Assembly (NCBI RefSeq): GCF_014844055.1
Contig: NZ_CP062167.1
Coordinates: forward strand, 4,117,224 to 4,181,223
DNA length: 64,000 nt
From: Aureimonas sp. OT7
GTDB lineage: Bacteria; Pseudomonadota; Alphaproteobacteria; Rhizobiales; Rhizobiaceae
Direction: 5' to 3'
Part shown: positions 38,567 through 48,986 of the stretch, piece by piece
Numbering within the stretch: position 1 is the first letter of the stretch
Layout of the letters: every line of letters begins with the position of its first letter
The notes under the pieces: model-generated
What the model was told of the DNA's origin: nothing
Databases searched by the model: none
Seen by the model: the letters and a program-made list of their open reading frames with translations, nothing else
Program-made: the position numbers and the translations under genes

Positions 38567-39499
38567 ATGTCCAGCATCGAGAGCGCGCCTAAGCCCTCCT
38601 TCCTCGACCGCCTGTCGCAAAGCCGGAACGGCCTCGGCCTTCTGTTCATGCTGCCGGCAGCGGTCTTTCTGATCTGCTTTCTGACCTATCCCTTGTTCCT
38701 GGGCGTCTGGCTCGGCTTCACGGATACGCAGATCGGAAGGCCGGGCGTCTTCATCGGCCTGGAAAACTACCTCTGGCTGTTCGATGACAGCGTCTTCTGG
38801 ATGTCGGTCTTCAACACCGTTCTCTACACCACCGTGGCGTCGGTGCTGAAGTTCGCGCTGGGCTTGTGGCTCGCCATCATCCTGAACGAGCACCTGCCCT
38901 TCAAGAATCTGTTCCGCGCCATCATCCTTCTTCCATGGGTGGTCCCGACCGTGCTGTCGGCGCTCGCCTTCTGGTGGATCTTCGACAGCCAGTTCTCGAT
39001 TATCTCCTGGGTGCTGATGCAGTGGGGGCTGATCGACGCGCCCATCAACTTCCTCGGCGATCCCAACAATGCCCGCGCTTCGGTGATCGCCGCCAACGTG
39101 TGGCGGGGCATTCCCTTCGTGGCGATCTCGCTTCTCGCCGGCCTGCAGACCATTCCGCAGTCGCTGCACGAGGCAGCGGCGCTCGACGGCGCGACATCCT
39201 GGCAGCGGTTCCGCAGCGTCACCCTGCCGTTGCTGACGCCCATCATCGCGGTCGTCATGACCTTCTCGGTCCTGTTCACCTTTACCGATTTCCAGTTGAT
39301 CTACGTGCTGACACGCGGCGGCCCCGTCAATGCCACGCACCTCATGGCGACGCTGTCCTTCCAGCGCGGCATACCGGGCGGCCAGCTCGGCGAGGGCGCG
39401 GCCATCGCCGTCTCCATGATCCCCTTCCTGCTCGCAGCGATCCTGTTCAGCTTCTTCGGCCTGCAACGGCGCAAGTGGCAGCAGGGCGGCAACGACTGA
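38567..39499 (+). CDS. Sugar ABC transporter permease (MalF/UgpA-like)
   Basis: A 310-residue inner-membrane protein with six spans. The EAA loop contacting the ATPase reads EAAALDGATSWQRFRSVTLP. The start MSSIESAPKPSF was chosen because it precedes the first span directly, although the ribosome site (GGGGAAA) is modest. The open frame further upstream overlaps the binding-protein gene. Confidence 0.93.
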   Translation: MSSIESAPKPSFLDRLSQSRNGLGLLFMLPAAVFLICFLTYPLFLGVWLGFTDTQIGRPGVFIGLENYLWLFDDSVFWMSVFNTVLYTTVASVLKFALGLWLAIILNEHLPFKNLFRAIILLPWVVPTVLSALAFWWIFDSQFSIISWVLMQWGLIDAPINFLGDPNNARASVIAANVWRGIPFVAISLLAGLQTIPQSLHEAAALDGATSWQRFRSVTLPLLTPIIAVVMTFSVLFTFTDFQLIYVLTRGGPVNATHLMATLSFQRGIPGGQLGEGAAIAVSMIPFLLAAILFSFFGLQRRKWQQGGND

Positions 39500-39509
39500 G
39501 GCACCGACA

Positions 39510-40409
39510 ATGACCGACACGACCCAGACCAACGCCGCCCCAGTCACCGACGATATCGTCGGCATGTCGCATCACGACACGCTGGCCCGCCGCATCCTGG
39601 TGATCTACCTGCCCCTGGCGATCTTCGTCTTCGTCCTGCTGTTTCCCTTCTACTGGATGACGATTACCGCCATAAAGCCGAACGAGCAGCTCACCGACTA
39701 CCAGACCTACAGCCCGTTCTGGGTGGTCAGGCCAACGCTGGACCACATCCGCTACCTGTTGTTCGAGACGTCCTATCCGGGCTGGCTGTGGAACACGATC
39801 ATCGTGGCGGTGGCCTCCACCTTCCTCTCGCTGGGGGCATCCGTCTTCGCCGCCTACGCCATCGAGCGGGTGCGCTTCAGCGGTGCGCGTGTCGCCGGCC
39901 TGTCGATCTTCCTGGCCTATCTGGTGCCGCCCTCCATCCTGTTCATTCCGCTGGCCTTCATCGTCTTCCAGGCCGGCATCTTCGATTCGCGGCTGGCGCT
40001 GATCCTGACCTATCCGACGTTCCTCATTCCCTTCTGCACATGGCTTCTGATGGGCTACTTCAGGTCGATCCCCTTCGAACTGGAGGAAAGCGCGCTGGTC
40101 GACGGTGCGACACGCTGGCAGATCCTGACCAAGATCGTGCTGCCGCTGGCGGTCCCCGGGCTCATCTCGGCCGGCATCTTCGCCTTTACCCTGTCGTGGA
40201 ACGAGTTCATCTACGCCCTGACCTTCATCCAGTCGTCCGAGAACAAGACCGTACCGGTCGGCGTTCTGACCGAACTGGTGCGCGGCGACGTCTATGAATG
40301 GGGTTCGCTGATGGCCGGCGCGCTGATCGGCTCGCTGCCGGTGGTGATCCTCTATTCCTTCTTCGTCGACTATTACGTCTCGTCGATGACGGGCGCCGTG
40401 AAGGAATAG
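39510..40409 (+). CDS. Sugar ABC transporter permease (MalG/UgpE-like)
   Basis: A 299-residue permease with six spans and the EAA loop ESALVDGATRWQILTKIVLP. It begins 11 bases after the first permease and completes the importer. It is the last gene of the LacI-controlled operon; the next gene is on the opposite strand 66 bases later. Confidence 0.93.
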   Translation: MTDTTQTNAAPVTDDIVGMSHHDTLARRILVIYLPLAIFVFVLLFPFYWMTITAIKPNEQLTDYQTYSPFWVVRPTLDHIRYLLFETSYPGWLWNTIIVAVASTFLSLGASVFAAYAIERVRFSGARVAGLSIFLAYLVPPSILFIPLAFIVFQAGIFDSRLALILTYPTFLIPFCTWLLMGYFRSIPFELEESALVDGATRWQILTKIVLPLAVPGLISAGIFAFTLSWNEFIYALTFIQSSENKTVPVGVLTELVRGDVYEWGSLMAGALIGSLPVVILYSFFVDYYVSSMTGAVKE

Positions 40410-40475
40410 ACCGGCAAACCGGCGTCGGCCGCATGCGGCCGGTGTCCCGGGCCGATGCCCCGACGCTGAGGGGCT

Positions 40476-40916
40476 CTAGAGCACGCTGCGGATCGCGAAG
40501 CTGGAATTGATCCGCAGCACGCCGGGCAGACGCGACAGGATTTCCTTGTGGACACGCTCGTAATCGCCCGCACCGGCGACTTCGAGCCGTAACAGGTAAT
40601 CCTCCTCGCCCGTCATCAGGTAGCATTCGCGGATCTCGGGATGCTTCAGCACCTCGGCTTCGAAACGGTTCAAGACGTCTTCCGTCTGCCGCTCCAGGCT
40701 GATCCGCACGATCACCACATGCGCATCCGCCGCCGCCGGCCCGGAAACCAGCGCCGTGTAGCCGCGGATCACCTTCCGCTCCTCCAGAATCTGCACACGC
40801 CGAAGGCAGGCCGACTGCGACAGGCCGACCTTCTGCGCCAGCGCGGAATTGGTCTGCCGCCCATCCTGCCGCAAGGCGCGGATAATGGCCCGGTCTATCC
40901 GATCGAGGTCGTGCAA
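40476..40916 (-). CDS. Lrp/AsnC-family regulator, probably of alr-dadA
   Basis: A 146-residue regulator with helix-turn-helix (NSALAQKVGLSQSACLRRVQ) and the RAM ligand domain (ECYLMTGEEDYLLRLEVAG). The start is unusual: no ATG or GTG is available, and the TTG at 40916 gives the canonical MHDLDRIDRAII N-terminus. It is divergent from alr-dadA, as are the DadR-type activators of alanine catabolism, so alanine is the probable ligand. The 148-base gap would hold its binding sites. Confidence 0.88.
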   Translation of the reverse strand: MHDLDRIDRAIIRALRQDGRQTNSALAQKVGLSQSACLRRVQILEERKVIRGYTALVSGPAAADAHVVIVRISLERQTEDVLNRFEAEVLKHPEIRECYLMTGEEDYLLRLEVAGAGDYERVHKEILSRLPGVLRINSSFAIRSVL

Positions 40917-41064
40917 ATTATTGCGAGCCTTTCGAATTTCATGCGAAGAAACTGCGAATATTGGTCTGTCCTTTTGTCATAAGCGCGAACATTCGACAAT
41001 CATTCGGCCATTCTTTCCGTAGCGCGCGCCGGCGCGGAAGATCGGGATAAACGGGCCGAACGTC

Positions 41065-42210
41065 ATGCAGTCCAAGAGCTCAATCGCGACTCCACCGCTG
41101 GCCATGGCCGGCGCCGGCATCCTGACGATCGATCTTGCCGCCATCCGGTCGAACTATCGTGGCCTCGGCAAAACCGCCTGCGGCGCCGCCGTGGCCGGTG
41201 TCGTCAAGGCCGACGCCTATGGCCTCGGCGCCCAGCGGATCGTGCCCATCCTGTACGCGGAAGGATGCCGCACATTCTTCGTCGCCCAACTGATGGAAGC
41301 CCTCGCCCTGCGTGAGGCATTGCCCGGCGACGCCGAACTCCTCGTCCTGAATGGCGTGCAACCGGGGCTCGAGGCGGTGTGTGCGGAGCGGCGGATCGTC
41401 CCCGTTCTCAACTCGCGTCCGCAGTTCGAGGCCTGGCGCGCCCTTGCCCACCGCCTCGGGCAACGCCTGCCCGTCGCCCTGCAGGCCGACACCGGCATGT
41501 CCCGCCTGGGCATGCCACCGGAAGAGGTCCAGGCGCTGGCCGCCGACGCCACGGCGTTCGAGGGTCTCGACTTCACCCTGTTCATGAGCCATCTCGCCTG
41601 CGCCGACGAGCCGGACAACCCTGCCAACGCCATGCAGCTCGCCAACTTCCGGGCCCTGTCGGCACGCCTGCCCGCGGCGCGCCGGTCGCTGGCCAATTCG
41701 GCGGGCGTCTTCCTGGGAGAAGAGTATCGCTTCGATCTCGTCCGGCCCGGCATCGCGCTCTATGGCGGCGTACCCATCTCCGGCCGGCCGAACCCGATGA
41801 CACCGGTGGCGACGGTGAAAGCGCCGGTGGCGCAGGTCCGCACCGTGCCGGCCGGCGCCGGCATCGGCTACGGATTCAGCCGCCACGCGGCGGACCCGAT
41901 GCGCCTTGCGACCATCCCCGTCGGCTACGCGGATGGGTGGCATCGCAGCCTCGGCAACAGGGGGGCGGCCTGGTTCGGCGGTCATGAGCTGCCCTTCGCC
42001 GGGCGGGTGTCGATGGACAGCATCATCCTCGATGCGACCGCCGCGCCAGGGCTGGCGCCCGGCGACATGGTCGAGCTGGTCGGACCGCACCGCGATCTCG
42101 AAGAGGTTGCAGCCGATGCCGGCACCATATCCTATGAAATCCTGACGTCGCTCGGCACCCGCTTCACACGGGTCTATCGCGATGACAGCGGCAAGGGAGC
42201 CATTGCATGA
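41065..42210 (+). CDS. Alanine racemase, catabolic type
   Basis: A 381-residue fold-type III PLP enzyme. The PLP lysine is Lys48 in [10 protein letters not shown], and the second-base tyrosine region is [19 protein letters not shown] near the end is typical. It interconverts L- and D-alanine. Overlap with dadA by 4 bases and the adjacent Lrp-type regulator point to the catabolic DadX role (L-Ala to D-Ala to pyruvate), though it would also supply D-Ala to the wall. Confidence 0.94.
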   Translation: MQSKSSIATPPLAMAGAGILTIDLAAIRSNYRGLGKTACGAAVAGVVKADAYGLGAQRIVPILYAEGCRTFFVAQLMEALALREALPGDAELLVLNGVQPGLEAVCAERRIVPVLNSRPQFEAWRALAHRLGQRLPVALQADTGMSRLGMPPEEVQALAADATAFEGLDFTLFMSHLACADEPDNPANAMQLANFRALSARLPAARRSLANSAGVFLGEEYRFDLVRPGIALYGGVPISGRPNPMTPVATVKAPVAQVRTVPAGAGIGYGFSRHAADPMRLATIPVGYADGWHRSLGNRGAAWFGGHELPFAGRVSMDSIILDATAAPGLAPGDMVELVGPHRDLEEVAADAGTISYEILTSLGTRFTRVYRDDSGKGAIA

Positions 42211-43463
42211 AGGTTGCAGTTCTGGGTGGCGGCGTCGTCGGCGTCACATCGGCCTGGTATCTGGGCAAGGCCGGCCACGAGGTGACGGTCTTCGACCGCG
42301 AAAAGGGTCCGGCGCTGGAAACCAGCTTCGCCAATGCAGGCCAGGTCTCGTTCGGCTACTCTTCGCCCTGGGCCGCCCCCGGCATTCCCGTCAAGGCGAT
42401 GAAGTGGCTGATGATGGAGCATGCCCCGCTGATCCTGCGGCCGAAGCCCGATGCTGCGATGCTGGGCTGGATGGCGCAGATGCTGTCCAACTGCACGGCC
42501 GCGGCCTATGCGCGCAACAAGGGCCGTATGCTGCGCGTCGCCGATTACAGCCGCCAGTGCCTGGCGGCGCTGCGGACCGATACGGGCATCGCATACGACG
42601 CCCGCCAGCGCGGCACCCTGCAACTGTTCCGGACGCAGGCGCAGGTCGACGCCTCGGCCAAGGACGTCAAGGCGCTGGCCGCCGACGGCATCCCCTTCGA
42701 GGTGCTGGACGCGGATGGCTGCGTTGCGGCCGAACCCGCGCTGGCGCGTGTGCGGGGCAAGATCGCCGGCGGCCTGCGGACCCCGCAGGACGAAACCGGA
42801 GACTGCTTCAAGTTCACCAATGCCCTCGCCGCCATGGCCGAGACGGCCGGAATTTCGTTCCGCTTCGGGTGCACGGTCGAGCGGATCGTGGAACAGGGCG
42901 GCCGGGCCACGGGCGTCGTCGTCGATGGGCAGACCGAGGCCTTCGACGCGGTCGTCGTGGCGCTGGGGAGTTTCTCGCCCTTCATGGTGCGCCCGCTCGG
43001 CATCCGCATCCCCGTCTATCCGGTAAAGGGCTATTCGCTGACCATCCCCATCCGCGACGCTGCGCTGGCCCCCGAATCGACCGTGATGGACGAAACTTAC
43101 AAGATCGCCCTCACGCGGCTCGGCAACCGGATCCGCGTCGGTGGCATGGCCGAGATTTCCGGATACAACAACGCCTTGCCGCAGGCGCGGCGGCGTACGC
43201 TGGAACATTCCGTCAGCGACCTCTTCCCCGGCGGCGACCTGTCGGCAGCCAGCTTCTGGTCCGGCCTGCGCCCGATGACGCCGGATGGCACGCCGATCAT
43301 CGGCAGGACCTCGGTGGGCAACCTCTTCCTGAACACCGGCCACGGCACACTCGGCTGGACGATGAGCTGCGGTTCGGCGCGGCTTCTGGCCGATATCGTC
43401 AGCGGCCGAAGCACCGACATCCGGAGCGACGACCTGTCGGTCGACCGCTACGGGAGGACATAA
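42207..43463 (+). CDS. dadA: D-amino acid dehydrogenase small subunit
   Basis: A 418-residue FAD enzyme with the dinucleotide motif [20 protein letters not shown] at the start, [16 protein letters not shown], and [10 protein letters not shown], characteristic of DadA. It oxidises D-alanine and other D-amino acids to keto acids and ammonia, passing electrons to the quinone pool at the inner membrane. It is translationally coupled to the racemase gene. Confidence 0.94.
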   Translation: MKVAVLGGGVVGVTSAWYLGKAGHEVTVFDREKGPALETSFANAGQVSFGYSSPWAAPGIPVKAMKWLMMEHAPLILRPKPDAAMLGWMAQMLSNCTAAAYARNKGRMLRVADYSRQCLAALRTDTGIAYDARQRGTLQLFRTQAQVDASAKDVKALAADGIPFEVLDADGCVAAEPALARVRGKIAGGLRTPQDETGDCFKFTNALAAMAETAGISFRFGCTVERIVEQGGRATGVVVDGQTEAFDAVVVALGSFSPFMVRPLGIRIPVYPVKGYSLTIPIRDAALAPESTVMDETYKIALTRLGNRIRVGGMAEISGYNNALPQARRRTLEHSVSDLFPGGDLSAASFWSGLRPMTPDGTPIIGRTSVGNLFLNTGHGTLGWTMSCGSARLLADIVSGRSTDIRSDDLSVDRYGRT

Positions 43464-43549
43464 GGAAAAGTTTATATCCACCTTGTGCGCTGCGCCGGCC
43501 ATCTGGTAGATCGGTCGCCAATCGAGGCTCCGGAACGGGATTTTCCGTC

Positions 43550-44947
43550 ATGACCGCACAAGACTACGTCGTCCGCGACATCGCCCTGGCCGACTGGGGC
43601 CGCAAGGAACTCACCATCGCCGAAACCGAGATGCCGGGCCTGATGGCCTGCCGCGACGAGTTCGGCACCGACAAGCCGCTCAAGGGCGCGCGCATCTCCG
43701 GCTCGTTGCACATGACGATCCAGACGGGCGTGCTCATCGAGACGCTGCAGGCGCTGGGCGCCGACGTGCGCTGGGCTTCGTGCAACATCTTCTCCACCCA
43801 GGACCACGCGGCGGCCGCCATCGCGGCCACGGGTACGCCCGTCTTCGCCGTGAAGGGCGAAAGCCTGGAGGAATACTGGGAATACACCGACCGCATCTTC
43901 CAGTGGCCGGATGGCGGGCCCTCCAACATGATCCTCGACGATGGCGGCGATGCCACGATGTACATCCTGATCGGCGCGCGCGCCGAAGCGGGTGACGACG
44001 TGTTGTCCAACCCGGGCAACGAGGAAGAGGAGATCCTCTTCCGTCAGATCGCCAAGCGCATGCAGGCGACGCCGGGCTTCTTCAAGCGTCAGCGCGATGC
44101 CATCCGTGGCGTCACCGAAGAGACGACCACCGGCGTCAACCGGCTGTACCAGCTGCAGAAGAAGGGGCTCCTGCCGTTCCCGGCCATCAACGTGAACGAC
44201 AGCGTCACCAAGTCGAAGTTCGACAACAAGTATGGCTGCAAGGAATCGCTGGTCGACGGCATCCGCCGCGGCACCGACGTGATGATGGCCGGCAAGGTGG
44301 CCGTCGTCTGCGGCTATGGCGATGTGGGCAAGGGTTCCGCCGCGTCGCTGGCCGGCGCCGGAGCGCGCGTGAAGGTCACGGAAGTCGATCCGATCTGCGC
44401 CCTGCAGGCTGCGATGGACGGTTTCGAGGTCGTGACGCTGGAGGATGCCGCGCCGACGGCCGACATCGTCATCACCACCACGGGCAACAAGGACGTCGTG
44501 CGGCTGGAGCACATGCGCGCCTTCAAGGACATGTGCATCGTCGGGAACATCGGCCATTTCGACAACGAGATCCAGGTCGGCGCGCTGCGTAACCTGAAGT
44601 GGACGAACGTCAAGCCGCAGGTCGACCTGATCGAGTTTACCGACGGCAAGCGCATCATCCTCCTGTCCGAGGGGCGCCTGCTCAACCTCGGCAACGCGAC
44701 GGGCCACCCGTCCTTCGTGATGTCCGCCTCCTTCACCAACCAGACGCTGGCGCAGATAGAGCTGTTCACCAAGGGCGATGCCTACGCCAACGAAGTCTAC
44801 GTGCTGCCCAAGCACCTGGACGAGAAGGTGGCGCGGCTGCATCTCGGCAAGCTGGGCGCACGCCTGACCGAGTTGAGCGTGGAGCAGGCCGACTATATCG
44901 GCGTGTCGCCGCAGGGCCCCTATAAGGCCGAGCATTACCGCTACTGA
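43550..44947 (+). CDS. ahcY: Adenosylhomocysteinase
   Basis: A 465-residue NAD-dependent hydrolase splitting S-adenosylhomocysteine to adenosine and homocysteine. The motifs [35 protein letters not shown], the NAD loop [11 protein letters not shown], and the C-terminal YKAEHYRY (NAD-contacting Lys/Tyr) are all present. The start at 43550 matches the family N-terminus. I saw no SAH or SAM-II riboswitch in the 86-base leader. It is followed by divL, a common alphaproteobacterial order. Confidence 0.98.
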   Translation: MTAQDYVVRDIALADWGRKELTIAETEMPGLMACRDEFGTDKPLKGARISGSLHMTIQTGVLIETLQALGADVRWASCNIFSTQDHAAAAIAATGTPVFAVKGESLEEYWEYTDRIFQWPDGGPSNMILDDGGDATMYILIGARAEAGDDVLSNPGNEEEEILFRQIAKRMQATPGFFKRQRDAIRGVTEETTTGVNRLYQLQKKGLLPFPAINVNDSVTKSKFDNKYGCKESLVDGIRRGTDVMMAGKVAVVCGYGDVGKGSAASLAGAGARVKVTEVDPICALQAAMDGFEVVTLEDAAPTADIVITTTGNKDVVRLEHMRAFKDMCIVGNIGHFDNEIQVGALRNLKWTNVKPQVDLIEFTDGKRIILLSEGRLLNLGNATGHPSFVMSASFTNQTLAQIELFTKGDAYANEVYVLPKHLDEKVARLHLGKLGARLTELSVEQADYIGVSPQGPYKAEHYRY

Positions 44948-45020
44948 CGCATTCGTTGCCGGGCAGGCTACGGAAGCGATTCCATCTGCCCGCTTGACGC
45001 TCTAGACTTGGGCGAATCGA

Positions 45021-45040
45021 GCCGGGGTGCACGCCCCGGC
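45021..45040 (+). repeat. GC-rich hairpin before divL
   Basis: GCCGGGG / CCCCGGC with a 6-base loop lies 23 bases before the divL start, immediately ahead of GAGGGG, its ribosome site. It could slow or tune translation. It has no T-run, so it is not a terminator. Confidence 0.35.
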
Positions 45041-45063
45041 GGGGACGCTCGAGGGGACTGCGA

Positions 45064-47454
45064 ATGCAGGGTGAAACGCAGGCGGGACAACTGGCGGGTT
45101 CCGCCAGCCCGGAGATGATTCTCGCGCTTGCGGTGGCCGCCCTGTTCCTGGCCGGCGCCCTGCTGATCGCCGTCTGGCACATGCGCCAGCGCGCCCGCCT
45201 CATGGCCGATGCCGACAGGCTGCGCGGAGAACTCGCCGACGCCCACGGCCTGGCCGACATCCGCGCCGGCATCATCGCCGCGACCGACCAGCGTATCGTG
45301 GCCTTTGCCGGCCGCGACACGCCCGAGGTGCTCGGCAGCCTGCCGCGGGAATACGAGGCCCCGCGTGAGGCCGCCGCCTTCCTGTCGTTCCGGGACTGGA
45401 TGCCGGCCTATGACGCGATGGCGCTGGAACGCGAGATCGACCGGCTGCGCGCCAGCGCGGAAAGCTTCCGCCGCGAAGTCGAGCTGGCCAACGGCCGGCC
45501 GCTGGAAGTGGCCGGCCGCACCGTCGGGGCGCTCGCCGTCGTGCGTTTCACGCCCCTGTCCGGCATGCGCGAGGAGCTGGCAACCCTGCGCATCGAACGG
45601 CAGCGCACCACCGCCACGATCGAGACCATGCAAAGCCTGTTCGACGCCGCGCCCATGCCCATGTGGCTGCGGGCGCGCAGCGGCGTGCTGGTGTGGGTGA
45701 ACACCGCTTTCGCCCGCAGCGTCGAGGCGGACAGCGTCGACGAGACGGTGGACCGGCAGGTCGAGTTCTTCAATGCCCAGGATCGAGCCGCAATCGCGCA
45801 ATCGGTTGCCGGAACGGGTGTGTTTCGCGGCGGGCTGACCGCGGTGGTGGAAGGCGACAGGCGCAATTTCGACGTCATCGAGGCGGCGGGCCCGCTCGGC
45901 TCGGCCGGCCTTGCCTCGGACGTGTCCGCCGTCGAGGCGGTGCGCCGCGAATTGAAGGCGACGTTGCGCAGCCATTCCGAGACGCTCGACCACCTGACGA
46001 CGGCGGTGGCGCGCTTCGACGCCAAGACCCTCCTGACCTATTACAATGCCGAGTTCCAGAAGCTCTTCGACCTTTCGGAATCCTACCTGGACGGCAAGCC
46101 CGATCATGTCGCCATCATGGACCAGTTGCGCACGCGCGGCATCATGCCGGAAGACAGGCCGCTGCGCGACCTGAAGGACGAGATCCTGGCCGCCTACCGC
46201 GCCACGCGCCCCACCGACGCGCTGTGGCATCTGGCCGACGGACGCACGCTGCGCGTCTTCGCCAGCCCGGAGCCCCAGGGCGGCGCGACATGGGTGTTCG
46301 AGGATCTGACCGAGAAGTTCCAGCTCGAAAGCCGCCTCAACTCGCTGGTCCGCCTGCAGGGCGAAACGCTCGACTATCTGAAGGAGGCGGTCGCCGTGTT
46401 CGGCCAGGATGGCCGGCTGCGCCTGTCCAACCCGACCTTCGCGGAAATGTGGGGCCTCTCGCGCGATTTCCTGGCCGCCAAGCCGCACATCCGCTCCTTT
46501 GCCAAGGCGACGCCCTTTCCGCTGCGCAAGGGGGTGGCGGGATCGCCGTCCTGGGAGCTGTTCGCCAATGCGGTGACGGCCTTCGACGAGGGTGCGCGCC
46601 TGACCGAAAGCGGCGAGTTCGAACTGGAGGACGGCCGTACCCAAAGCTACGGCATCGTGCCGCTGCCCAACGGCCAGACCATGCTGACCTTTTCCGACGT
46701 TTCGGTGGCGCGCCAGGCCGCGCGCATGCTGCGCGAGCGCAACGAGGCGCTGGAGGAAGCGGACCGCCTGAAGAACGATTTCGTCCAGCATGTCAGTTAC
46801 GAGCTGCGCTCGCCGCTGACCAACATCATCGGCTTCTCGGCGCTGCTGCGATCCCTGGACACCGGCCCGCTGACGGAGCGCCAGAGCGAATATCTGGATT
46901 ACATCATCACCTCGACACGGGCGCTGATGACCATCGTCAACGATATTCTGGACCTCGCCTCCATCGATGCCGGCACGCTGCAGCTCGACCTGTCCGACGT
47001 CGACATCGCGCGCACGGTCGAGCAGGCCATCGAGGCGGTCGAGGACAGGACGCGGCAGGGCGATATCGAGATCGAGACCGACCTTGCGGCGGGCAGCACG
47101 TTCCGCGCCGATGGCAAGCGGGTTGTACAGATCCTGTTCAACCTTTTGTCCAATGCGGTCAATTTCTCTCCCGCCGGGGGCGTCGTGCGGTTGACGGTGC
47201 GGCGAGACGGCACCGATACGCTTTTTTCCGTAACCGATGAAGGACCGGGCATGTCGCCGGAAACCGTGACCAAGGCGTTCGAGCGCTTCGAGCAGAATGC
47301 GGCGGGGGCCCGCAAGTCGGGCGCCGGCCTGGGCCTGTCCATCGTCAAGAGCTTTGTCGAGTTGCATCAGGGCGAGGTGGAGATTACCTCAAGCGCCGGC
47401 TCCGGAACCGTCGTGACCTGTCGTTTCCCCAAATTGCACGAGGCCGCGCATTGA
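45064..47454 (+). CDS. divL: DivL-type tyrosine pseudo-histidine kinase, cell-cycle regulator
   Basis: A 796-residue membrane-tethered sensor kinase homologue: one N-terminal span (about residues 17-41), several PAS-like regions to about residue 545, the dimerization helix pair, then a GHKL ATPase domain (LLSNAVNFSP, DEGPGM, GAGLGLSIVKSF). The phospho-acceptor box reads VSYELRSPLTNIIG, with Tyr579 where kinases have His. This is the hallmark of DivL, which senses DivK and controls CckA, hence CtrA, in alphaproteobacteria. Position between ahcY and tsaE also fits divL. Confidence 0.9.
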   Translation: MQGETQAGQLAGSASPEMILALAVAALFLAGALLIAVWHMRQRARLMADADRLRGELADAHGLADIRAGIIAATDQRIVAFAGRDTPEVLGSLPREYEAPREAAAFLSFRDWMPAYDAMALEREIDRLRASAESFRREVELANGRPLEVAGRTVGALAVVRFTPLSGMREELATLRIERQRTTATIETMQSLFDAAPMPMWLRARSGVLVWVNTAFARSVEADSVDETVDRQVEFFNAQDRAAIAQSVAGTGVFRGGLTAVVEGDRRNFDVIEAAGPLGSAGLASDVSAVEAVRRELKATLRSHSETLDHLTTAVARFDAKTLLTYYNAEFQKLFDLSESYLDGKPDHVAIMDQLRTRGIMPEDRPLRDLKDEILAAYRATRPTDALWHLADGRTLRVFASPEPQGGATWVFEDLTEKFQLESRLNSLVRLQGETLDYLKEAVAVFGQDGRLRLSNPTFAEMWGLSRDFLAAKPHIRSFAKATPFPLRKGVAGSPSWELFANAVTAFDEGARLTESGEFELEDGRTQSYGIVPLPNGQTMLTFSDVSVARQAARMLRERNEALEEADRLKNDFVQHVSYELRSPLTNIIGFSALLRSLDTGPLTERQSEYLDYIITSTRALMTIVNDILDLASIDAGTLQLDLSDVDIARTVEQAIEAVEDRTRQGDIEIETDLAAGSTFRADGKRVVQILFNLLSNAVNFSPAGGVVRLTVRRDGTDTLFSVTDEGPGMSPETVTKAFERFEQNAAGARKSGAGLGLSIVKSFVELHQGEVEITSSAGSGTVVTCRFPKLHEAAH

Positions 47455-48986
47455 TGGTGACAGTAGACCCCGGCCTGATCGTCCACCTGCCGGACGAAGC
47501 CGCCGCCCATGCCTTCGCGCAGGATCTGGCGGCCATCCTGCGTACAGGCGACGTCGTGGCGATGACCGGAGACCTCGGCGCCGGCAAGACGACGCTGGCG
47601 CGCGCGCTGATCCGCCAGTTGGCCGGCGAGCCCGACCTGGAAGTCCCCTCGCCGACCTATACGCTGACGCAGACCTACGAGACGGCGCCCAAGGTGACGC
47701 ATTTCGACCTGTATCGCCTGGCCGATGACAGCGAGCTGGACGAGCTCGGCTTCGAGGAAGCCGCCGAAACCGGCATCGTGCTGGTGGAGTGGCCCGAGAG
47801 GGCGCGCCAGGTGCTGGAAGAGGCAAACCTGACGATCGCACTGCGCATCGCGCCGGACGGTGGCCGCGACGCCACCCTGTCCCCCACGCCCGAACTCGCG
47901 CTTAGGCTGGCGCGCAGCCTGGCGATCCGCCAGTTTCTGGTCGATGCCGGCTTCGACGGGGCGCACCGTATGCCCTTTCCGGCCGACGCCAGCATGCGCC
48001 GCTACGAGCGCGCCACCCATGACGGCCGATCGATGGTGCTGATGGACGCGCCGGCGCAGCCGCCGGGCCCGGCGATCCGCGACGGCCGCGCCTATACCGA
48101 AATCGCCCATATCGCGCGTGACGTCCGCCCCTTCGTCGCCATTGCGGAAGAACTTACTGCACGCGGCTTCACCGCGCCGCGAATCCTTGCGGCCGACGTT
48201 CCTGCCGGGCTCGTCCTTCTCAGCGATCTCGGCGTCGAGGGGATCGTCACCCCGGACGGCGTGCCGATCCCCGCGCGCTACGAAGCGAGCGCCCGTGCGC
48301 TGGCGCTGCTGCATGCCGAGGACTTCACCGGGCCGATCGAGACGCGGCACGGTTTCGCCTGGGCGATACCGCCATTCGACAGGCCGGCATTGGCCATCGA
48401 GGTGGAGCTTCTTGCGGACTGGTACTGGCCCCGGCAGCACGGCGAGCCCATCCCCGACGCGAAGCGGGACGCGTTCCGCGCTGCTTGGTCGGCCACGTTC
48501 GACGCCCTCGAAGGCGCGCGCCGCGGCCTGGTGATGCGCGATTTCCATTCGCCGAACATCCTGTGGCAGGCGGCGGAAGACGGGCCCCGGCGGATCGGCC
48601 TCCTGGACTTCCAGGACGCCATGATCGGGCCGGTCGCCTACGACCTCGCCTCCCTGGCGCAGGACGCGCGCGTGGATATGCCGCTGGAGCTGGAAGAAGC
48701 GGTTTCGGCCGCCTATCTGGAAGAGGCGCTGGCCATCGACCCGGCCTTCGACGCCGAGATGCATGCCGCGCAATACGCGATCATGGCGGCGCAACGCGCG
48801 ACCAAGCTGCTCGGACTGTTCGTGCGGCTGCACGAACGTGACGGCAAGCCGCAATACCTGCGTCACATTCCACGTATTCAGACCTATCTGAACCGATCGC
48901 TCGCGCATCCGGCCAATGCGCGGCTGAAGGCGATCTACGATGACTGGGGCGTTACCGGCGCCTGGCGGACGACAGACGAGACATGA
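47454..48986 (+). CDS. TsaE-AmgK fusion: tRNA t6A synthesis ATPase fused to amino-sugar kinase
   Basis: 510 residues in two domains. Residues 1 to about 155 are TsaE: P-loop GDLGAGKTT at 39-47, SPTYTLTQTY, and HFDLYRLAD. TsaE drives the TsaBD cycle that makes the t6A modification. Residues about 160-510 are an aminoglycoside-phosphotransferase-fold kinase with the catalytic loop VMRDFHSPNILW and metal site LLDFQDA, matching AmgK, which phosphorylates recycled MurNAc/GlcNAc at carbon 1. The ATG at 47454 shares its A with the divL TGA. The MurU-like gene follows with a 4-base overlap. Confidence 0.9.
   Translation: MVTVDPGLIVHLPDEAAAHAFAQDLAAILRTGDVVAMTGDLGAGKTTLARALIRQLAGEPDLEVPSPTYTLTQTYETAPKVTHFDLYRLADDSELDELGFEEAAETGIVLVEWPERARQVLEEANLTIALRIAPDGGRDATLSPTPELALRLARSLAIRQFLVDAGFDGAHRMPFPADASMRRYERATHDGRSMVLMDAPAQPPGPAIRDGRAYTEIAHIARDVRPFVAIAEELTARGFTAPRILAADVPAGLVLLSDLGVEGIVTPDGVPIPARYEASARALALLHAEDFTGPIETRHGFAWAIPPFDRPALAIEVELLADWYWPRQHGEPIPDAKRDAFRAAWSATFDALEGARRGLVMRDFHSPNILWQAAEDGPRRIGLLDFQDAMIGPVAYDLASLAQDARVDMPLELEEAVSAAYLEEALAIDPAFDAEMHAAQYAIMAAQRATKLLGLFVRLHERDGKPQYLRHIPRIQTYLNRSLAHPANARLKAIYDDWGVTGAWRTTDET

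Noticed and set aside
43464..43549. Possible SAH or SAM-II riboswitch before ahcY
   Set aside because: Only 86 bases, and I could not fold the conserved pseudoknot or find the conserved core; a covariance-model scan would settle it.
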